Shown here: positions 7,663 through 11,834 of the stretch, piece after piece
Layout: every line of letters starts with the position of its first letter
Numbering within the stretch: the first letter of the stretch is position 1
Source: Candidatus Kuenenia stuttgartensis
GTDB lineage: Bacteria > Bacteroidota > Bacteroidia > Chitinophagales > Chitinophagaceae
Reading direction: 5' to 3'
Length of the DNA: 11,834 nt
Assembly (NCBI GenBank): GCA_943330835.2
Contig: CALQJH020000027.1
Location: 1-11,834, forward strand
Made by a program: the position numbers and the translations under genes
Notes under the pieces: generated by a model
What the model was told of the DNA's origin: nothing
What the model saw: only the letters and a program-made list of their open reading frames with translations
The model's database searches: none

Positions 7663-8352
7663 ATGTCACAATCAATTATTGAATTAAAAAATGCAAACAT
7701 TTATCAAAGTGGAACATTGATTCTTGAAAATATTAACATCTCTGTAGAAAAGGGGGAATTTGTTTATTTGGTGGGAAAAACTGGCACAGGTAAAAGTAGT
7801 TTACTCAAAACTTTGTATGGCGATTTGGAATTAACAGAAGGACAAGGTTGGGTTGTTGGACATAATTTAAGAGAGTTGACCTGGAAGACAGTGCCATTCC
7901 TTCGAAGAAATTTAGGAGTTGTATTTCAGGATTTTCAATTACTTACGGATAGAAATGTAAACGAGAATTTAAAATTCGTTTTAAAAGCAACAGGTTGGCA
8001 AGATGAGAAATTAATGGATGATAAAATAAGTGATGTTTTAAGCAAAGTAAATTTGAGTTCAAAGGGATTGAAAATGCCTTATGAATTAAGTGGTGGTGAG
8101 CAACAACGTATTGACATCGCAAGAGCGTTATTGAATTCTCCTAAATTAATTTTAGCGGATGAGCCTACTGGAAATCTCGATCCTGAAACCAGTGATGAAA
8201 TCATGCAATTGCTATTTCATATTTGCAAAGATTTTGACACCAGTATCGTGATGGCTACACATGATTATATGGTAATTAATAAATTCAGGGCCAGGACAAT
8301 CAAAACAGAAGATGGAAAAGTTTGGGATAATGCTAGTATAGTGACTCGATAA
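7663..8352 (+). CDS. ftsE: FtsE-type ABC transporter ATP-binding protein
   Basis: This is a single-domain ABC ATPase of the FtsE/LolD/MacB group, best matching FtsE. FtsE works with the membrane protein FtsX at the division septum to control peptidoglycan hydrolases. The 229 residues contain Walker [10 protein letters not shown] (38-46), the Q-loop VFQDFQLL (87-94), signature LSGGEQQR (142-149), Walker [13 protein letters not shown] (162-173, catalytic Glu167) and the H-loop ATHD (His200). Length is normal for FtsE. The start lies in A/T-rich sequence without a Shine-Dalgarno motif, and the consensus ABC fold begins at residue 4. No ftsX is adjacent: the next gene runs the opposite way and overlaps the last 20 bp of this one. 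The partner must be elsewhere, or the ATPase serves another permease such as a LolCD- or MacB-like system. ABC ATPase identity is certain; the FtsE assignment is likely. Confidence 0.9.
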   Translation: MSQSIIELKNANIYQSGTLILENINISVEKGEFVYLVGKTGTGKSSLLKTLYGDLELTEGQGWVVGHNLRELTWKTVPFLRRNLGVVFQDFQLLTDRNVNENLKFVLKATGWQDEKLMDDKISDVLSKVNLSSKGLKMPYELSGGEQQRIDIARALLNSPKLILADEPTGNLDPETSDEIMQLLFHICKDFDTSIVMATHDYMVINKFRARTIKTEDGKVWDNASIVTR

Positions 8353-9454
8353 TTCTTGTCGCATTTTTACTGTTTTGGTATAAATTCATTAATACCTCTT
8401 TACGTTTTTCTTTTTCAAGTTCCTTAAATTCCAGATAAAAGTTATCGTGAATTTTTTCTATAAATGCACTTGCGGTATCTGCATAAATACAAAGATTTTC
8501 AAGGCCGGAACCTTTTGCCGCCTCAGCATTTACTACACAATACCTGCCATTAAAAAGTGCATTTAATAATTTTAGTTTAATGCCGGTGTTGTTGAAGGAA
8601 GGGATGATATTAATTTGTGCCTTTCTGATAAGATCATCCATTTCATGTTCCGACGGATTCTCGACCATGCAAGTGTGTGGATTTTGATGAGCCATTTTTT
8701 TTAAAAGCGGGGATGGATTTCGGCCTGCAATAACAAATGGGATTTTTAATTTTGCAAATACTTCTTCTAATAACCATCTGGCTGCTTTGTCATTTTCACT
8801 CACTTCCAAATTGCCCTGATATAAACAATAAGTCCCATTGCCTAATTCAGATTTAACTGTTGTCCAAGGTAGAAAAACAGGAAAAAATTCAACATGGTTT
8901 GCCTTTAAAATTTCTTTATACACCAATGTGTCCAATTCGCTTACCGTCCAAAAAGATGCAGATTTGGAGAGCTTCTTTTCATAATGATACAATAAGAACG
9001 ATTCGATTATATAATACGTTTTTTTGAAAAAGTTTTTTTCATATCTGGCCAGGTGTTTGTAATAAGTGTATTCTACATTTTGAAGGCAGACTTGCATTTT
9101 TCTATTCCTCAGTTTCTTATTTAAGAGATGATAAGTGCAATGAATGCCTTCAAATAAAATAGGGTAGTTGTCTTTCAGGAGATTTCTAAGGAGTAAAGGA
9201 TTTCTCCTGGATTGAACAATAAAAGGGATCGTAAGAAGAGGAAAAGAAAAAAGCTTTTTACGTGGATAGTATGTAACTGATTCGCAATATTTATTGAGTA
9301 TAGATTGTTCCTGCCTGTCCTTGTAGAAACAATGCAGATGTATTTTAATGCCTTGCTGGTGAAGACTTTTTATTTTATAAAATAGGATGATCACTCCGCC
9401 ATAATCAGCAGGCCAGGGGACATCATGAGTGACGATATGTAAATGTTTATTCAA
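8333..9454 (-). CDS. GT4-type glycosyltransferase, last gene of glycan operon
   Basis: This is a predicted cytoplasmic GT-B retaining glycosyltransferase that would add a sugar to a lipid-linked or surface glycan. The N-terminal Rossmann half starts HLHIVTHDVPWPADYGG, a typical acceptor-domain opening. The C-terminal donor half contains YCLYQGNLEVSEN, FVIAGRNPS and the block NTGIKLKLLNALFNGRYCV. In the usual GT4 E-x7-E motif both Glu positions appear to be Thr and Asn here, so the donor site is atypical. There is no ATG in the proper N-terminal region. The frame opens at TTG 9475, directly after an in-frame TAA, and a second TTG lies at 9454. I chose 9454 (373 residues) because it leaves three residues before the conserved beta strand and overlaps the upstream gene's stop by 8 bp, suggesting translational coupling; 9475 (380 residues) is the alternative. 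The 3' end overlaps convergent ftsE by 20 bp. Donor and acceptor are unknown. Confidence 0.88.
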   Translation of the reverse strand: MNKHLHIVTHDVPWPADYGGVIILFYKIKSLHQQGIKIHLHCFYKDRQEQSILNKYCESVTYYPRKKLFSFPLLTIPFIVQSRRNPLLLRNLLKDNYPILFEGIHCTYHLLNKKLRNRKMQVCLQNVEYTYYKHLARYEKNFFKKTYYIIESFLLYHYEKKLSKSASFWTVSELDTLVYKEILKANHVEFFPVFLPWTTVKSELGNGTYCLYQGNLEVSENDKAARWLLEEVFAKLKIPFVIAGRNPSPLLKKMAHQNPHTCMVENPSEHEMDDLIRKAQINIIPSFNNTGIKLKLLNALFNGRYCVVNAEAAKGSGLENLCIYADTASAFIEKIHDNFYLEFKELEKEKRKEVLMNLYQNSKNATRIIESLY

Positions 9455-10541
9455 TAATATTTTTATAGAATGCAATTAATTTTTTTTCTTCGATTTGCCA
9501 GTTGTAAACTTCTCTGGCTTTTAGACAATTAGATTGTAGTGTTTCATACAAGTCGACATTGCTCAATAATGTATTCACAGCTATAGATACAGCATTTGTA
9601 GATAATTCACCGATTAACAACGCTACTTCAAACTGTTCATTTATCTTCTTGTACTCCGGAAAATTCATACTTACTTGCGGTACGCCTGCATGAATGTAAT
9701 CAAAGAATTTATTGGCTAAAGAATAATATTGATTGAGGCCAGTATTTTCTACCAAATTAATTCCAATATAGGCAGATTTTGTAACTAATTTTAATGATTC
9801 AGGATCTGATTTCCCTTTTAAAAAAACCTTATGTTCAAGTTTATTTTCAATAATTAATTGTTGTGTTTCTTTTAAAAAATTTCCGTCTCCAAAAATATAT
9901 AAAGAAGCCTCAATTTGCTTCATCGCAGGGATTAAGTATTCTAATCCTCTCGCATGATTTACAGCGCCCTGATACAATATTATTTTATCGGGGCTAGGCA
10001 TTTCCGGTAAATTATTTTCAAGAAGAATTGGGGCGTTCATCATCACCTCGTAATTAATTCCATACCATTTCTTGAAATCCTTTGCGATGCAGTATCCAAC
10101 AGTGTAGCCATTTTTGAATTTCGGAACAAATATCTTTTCAATAGCATGCCAAACTTTGTAGACATGTTTTCTTGTAACCACTTCTTTTAACTGGCTAAAA
10201 TATTCATGAGCATCATAAACGATTTTTTTATTTCTCCATTTCCCGGCAAAATAAACAGGGAGTATGGTATCTAAATCTATACAGCAAAACAAATCAGCTT
10301 TTAAAAATAATAATTTAAAAAATAGGCGTGTATTGTATTCTGCATAAAAACCAAACCCTTTTTTCAAATAGGTATTGATTCGTATTTGATGGTATGATTT
10401 ATGAAGAAGTGGGGTAGAAGATTGCTGTTTGACGCCTATTAAAGTAATCTCATAGCCAGCATGATGAAGACTATTGCAAATTCGAATCATACGTTGATCG
10501 TAGTTCAGTTCATTGGTAACTGTAAAAACCAGGTGTTTCAA
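9447..10541 (-). CDS. GT4-type glycosyltransferase, middle gene of glycan operon
   Basis: This is a predicted cytoplasmic GT-B glycosyltransferase of the kind found in Bacteroidota capsule, exopolysaccharide and O-antigen loci. Counting from the chosen start, it opens KHLVFTVTNELNYDQRM (residues 2-18), has the conserved DAHEYF (110-115) late in the N-terminal domain, the linker YQGAV (190-194) at the start of the donor domain, IFGDGNF, and NKFFDYIHAGVP (277-288), the equivalent of the GT4 EAMAxGxP motif with Asp in place of the second Glu. No ATG is available. The open frame reaches TTG 10574, but TTG 10541 gives the family-typical N-terminus, MKHLVFTVTN, and lies one base after the stop of the upstream dehydrogenase gene, so I chose it (364 residues; 375 from 10574). 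Spacing implies one operon with translational coupling to both neighbours. The transferred sugar is unknown. Confidence 0.9.
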   Translation of the reverse strand: MKHLVFTVTNELNYDQRMIRICNSLHHAGYEITLIGVKQQSSTPLLHKSYHQIRINTYLKKGFGFYAEYNTRLFFKLLFLKADLFCCIDLDTILPVYFAGKWRNKKIVYDAHEYFSQLKEVVTRKHVYKVWHAIEKIFVPKFKNGYTVGYCIAKDFKKWYGINYEVMMNAPILLENNLPEMPSPDKIILYQGAVNHARGLEYLIPAMKQIEASLYIFGDGNFLKETQQLIIENKLEHKVFLKGKSDPESLKLVTKSAYIGINLVENTGLNQYYSLANKFFDYIHAGVPQVSMNFPEYKKINEQFEVALLIGELSTNAVSIAVNTLLSNVDLYETLQSNCLKAREVYNWQIEEKKLIAFYKNIIE

Positions 10542-10542
10542 A

Positions 10543-11547
10543 TTAGAATATTTTTTGCAGGTAAATTTTCTCAATTAATTCAACTGATTTCAATGCAGAT
10601 GCCCCATCAGTAAAATTGCTTTCATTACCGTTTAAGGCGTTGATTAGATTTTCATAAACTTTATCATGGTTACTCATAGAGCCCTTATAACTTTCGTATT
10701 CGTTGGGTAGATTATTCGCAGAAAGATTTGACAAATCGATCAACTCAGGTTGCTGGTAAACAAGTTCATTCATATATTCTCCACCAATTTTCAGCGTTCC
10801 TTTTGCTGCAACAATAGTTAAAGAAACTTCCTGATTTTTTTGAAAAGCATTTACAGAATAATGCAAACTGCCTATACTGCCGCTTTTCATTTTAATGGCA
10901 AATGCTCCGGAATCTTCAAACTCAATATTTTTTTTAGACACATTAGAACGGAATCCTTTTACATCATCAACATCGTCATTCAATAACCAAAGTAACACAT
11001 CAATATAATGACTGAATTGAGTAAAAAGAGTGCCGCCATCTTGAGCAATGGTGCCTTTCCAGGAATTTTCATAATAACTATTGGGACGGTTCCACACACA
11101 ATTCAACTGAAAACTATACACTTGTCCAAGTTGATTATTTTCAATCACTTGTTTGACTGCGTTTATACAAGGTGTGTATCTTGTTGATTTAACAATAAAT
11201 AATTTTCGGTTAGATGCTACTGAAGCATCGATCATATTTTGGGCGTCTGAAACACTTATGGCCATAGGTTTTTCGCAAAGCACATTTTTTCCTGATTGCA
11301 AAGCAAAGATGGACTGTTCCGCATGAAGATAATTAGGGGTACAAATACTTAAAACATCGATATCAGTTTCTACAGACAGCATTTCATCCATAGAAGAAAA
11401 TGCTCTAGCATGGAATGGATTACCCAATGCTTCAGCTTTTTGAAGATCAAGATCACAAACGGCTATTAATTTACCCAAACGATTAATTTGCTCCGCATGT
11501 TTGATAGCAATTCTCCCGCAGCCAACAATAGCAAAACGATGTTTCAT
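10543..11547 (-). CDS. Gfo/Idh/MocA oxidoreductase, WlbA/WbpB-like sugar-nucleotide dehydrogenase
   Basis: This is an NAD(P)-dependent oxidoreductase. Closest in character are WlbA/WbpB enzymes, which oxidise C3 of UDP-N-acetylglucosaminuronate on the way to di-N-acetylated uronic acids of surface glycans. With numbering from the start at 11547: the Rossmann motif GCGRIA (9-14) binds the dinucleotide; SICTPNYLH (67-75) and CEKPMA (91-96) contain the active-site Lys93; SYYENSWKG and QDGGTLFTQFSHYID (around 157-183) hold the catalytic-type His180 and match WlbA-like proteins; YESYKGSMSNHDKVYENLI lies near the C-terminus. I chose ATG 11547 (334 residues, MKHRFAIVGCGRI) because it gives the normal family N-terminus; an upstream ATG pair at 11565/11562 would add up to six residues. 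It is the first gene of a three-gene operon with two glycosyltransferases, supporting a glycan-precursor role. The partner aminotransferase, acetyltransferase and epimerase genes of the known Wlb pathway are absent here, so the substrate is unproven. Confidence 0.9.
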   Translation of the reverse strand: MKHRFAIVGCGRIAIKHAEQINRLGKLIAVCDLDLQKAEALGNPFHARAFSSMDEMLSVETDIDVLSICTPNYLHAEQSIFALQSGKNVLCEKPMAISVSDAQNMIDASVASNRKLFIVKSTRYTPCINAVKQVIENNQLGQVYSFQLNCVWNRPNSYYENSWKGTIAQDGGTLFTQFSHYIDVLLWLLNDDVDDVKGFRSNVSKKNIEFEDSGAFAIKMKSGSIGSLHYSVNAFQKNQEVSLTIVAAKGTLKIGGEYMNELVYQQPELIDLSNLSANNLPNEYESYKGSMSNHDKVYENLINALNGNESNFTDGASALKSVELIEKIYLQKIF

Positions 11548-11583
11548 TTTGCAAAAATGCATCATTTAAGTGGAGAATTTTGA

Positions 11584-11642
11584 ATATCTTTTTTGATATA
11601 TTTTGACTGTAGGGGGAGAAATATTTGCATTAGTTTGACTAA
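11584..11642. repeat. Two short perfect inverted repeats in the operon/rpsO divergent region
   Basis: ATATC (11584-11588) and GATAT (11595-11599) flank six T residues. TTAGT (11630-11634) and ACTAA (11638-11642) flank TTG. Both lie between the divergent dehydrogenase gene and rpsO and could be protein-binding sites, but 5-bp arms are expected by chance in DNA this AT-rich. The rest of the 11548-11711 stretch shows no reading frame or RNA gene that I can support. Confidence 0.25.
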
Positions 11643-11711
11643 CCACACTTTGGAAATCTTATCAATTTCTAATTTTATTCGTATAAATGTTCAATTTTCG
11701 AATGAAATCAT

Positions 11712-11719
11712 TACCTTTG
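11712..11719 (+). promoter_or_regulatory. Probable -7 promoter element of rpsO
   Basis: TACCTTTG followed by C is an exact match to the Bacteroidota housekeeping -7 element TAnnTTTG, including the preferred pyrimidine after it. A start around 11724 gives an rpsO leader of about 45 bases. A TTTG at 11649-11652 is too far upstream to be its -33 element; with TAATTTTA (11670-11677) it might form a second, weaker promoter. No good TTG lies at the expected spacing for the main element. Confidence 0.6.
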
Positions 11720-11737
11720 CAACCGATAAAAAAGATA

Positions 11738-11754
11738 TAAAACACAGCGTTTTA
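11738..11754 (+). promoter_or_regulatory. Short hairpin in the rpsO leader
   Basis: TAAAAC (11738-11743) and GTTTTA (11749-11754) form a 6-bp stem around ACAGC, 15 bases before the rpsO start codon. It would lie within the inferred mRNA leader. S15 is known to repress its own mRNA in several bacteria through leader structures that differ between phyla; whether this hairpin has such a role is inference. It is followed by a run of A residues and AAGAAAGAA immediately before ATG, an A-rich translation start. Confidence 0.35.
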
Positions 11755-11769
11755 AAAAAAAAGAAAGAA

Positions 11770-11834
11770 ATGTCTCATTTAACAAACGAAAGAAAAGTAG
11801 CCATATTCAGTACTTATGGTGGTAAATCTACAAA
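11770..11834 (+). CDS. rpsO: 30S ribosomal protein S15, N-terminal fragment (partial)
   Basis: S15 is a primary 16S rRNA-binding protein of the small subunit platform. Only 21 complete codons are in the window: MSHLTNERKVAIFSTYGGKST. This matches the N-terminus of Bacteroidota S15 proteins, which run M-x-x-L-T-x-E-x-K-x-x-I-F-x-x-x-G-G and are followed by a NTGS-type motif that would come next, out of view. The gene runs off the right edge. A well-placed -7 promoter element, short leader hairpin and A-rich tract precede the ATG, as expected for a strongly expressed ribosomal gene. The identification rests on a short fragment, but the agreement in spacing is good; pnp often follows rpsO in bacteria. 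Confidence 0.82.
   Translation, partial: MSHLTNERKVAIFSTYGGKST

Noticed and set aside
11552..11559. CATTTTTG on the minus strand as a -7 promoter element of the glycan operon
   Set aside because: It matches TAnnTTTG at all but one fixed position, but would put the transcript start at or beyond the chosen start codon, and no -33 element is visible. Too weak to list as a feature.
1..11834. Mobile elements, CRISPR arrays, tRNA or rRNA genes, toxin-antitoxin or defence systems
   Set aside because: I looked for transposase or integrase motifs, regularly spaced repeats, cloverleaf-like sequence and small paired ORFs on both strands and found nothing supportable.

Overview
The window is chromosomal, AT-rich DNA that most likely comes from a member of the Bacteroidota, probably the Chitinophagaceae or a near relative. 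This is judged from protein character: a SdhA/SdhB pair of the Bacteroidota/Bacillus type, a Bacteroidota-style HolA, and a very large Asn/Lys-rich outer-membrane barrel. It is also judged from the expression signals: A/T-rich translation starts with almost no Shine-Dalgarno sequence, and matches to the Bacteroidota -7 element TAnnTTTG. The species cannot be named from this alone.

Layout, left to right. (1) 1-1827, plus strand: the C-terminal half of sdhA, then sdhB, the soluble half of respiratory complex II, closed by a clear hairpin terminator near 1847-1880. (2) 1944-5444, plus: a 1166-residue secreted outer-membrane beta-barrel protein of unknown function. (3) 5524-6528, plus: holA, the DNA polymerase III delta subunit, tail-to-tail with ribF. 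(4) 6540-7475, minus: ribF, the bifunctional riboflavin kinase/FAD synthetase. (5) 7476-7662: a 187-bp divergent promoter region. (6) 7663-8352, plus: an FtsE-type ABC ATPase. (7) 8333-11547, minus: a tightly packed three-gene unit transcribed leftward, made of a WlbA/WbpB-like Gfo/Idh/MocA sugar-nucleotide oxidoreductase and then two GT4-type glycosyltransferases. Its last gene overlaps the 3' end of ftsE by 20 bp. (8) 11548-11769: a second divergent regulatory region. (9) 11770 to the end, plus: the first 21 codons of rpsO (ribosomal protein S15).

Most genes are core housekeeping functions (respiration, replication, flavin synthesis, cell division, translation). RibF makes the FAD that SdhA carries, but they are on opposite strands and nothing shows co-regulation. 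The accessory parts are the large barrel protein and the three-gene glycan unit set between ftsE and rpsO. I see no mobile element, phage, CRISPR array, tRNA, rRNA or recognisable defence system. No gene-free stretch exceeds 300 bases. The most unusual items are the barrel protein with its internal EF-hand-like loop, and the glycan unit, whose two glycosyltransferases have no ATG start and appear to begin at TTG codons placed for translational coupling.
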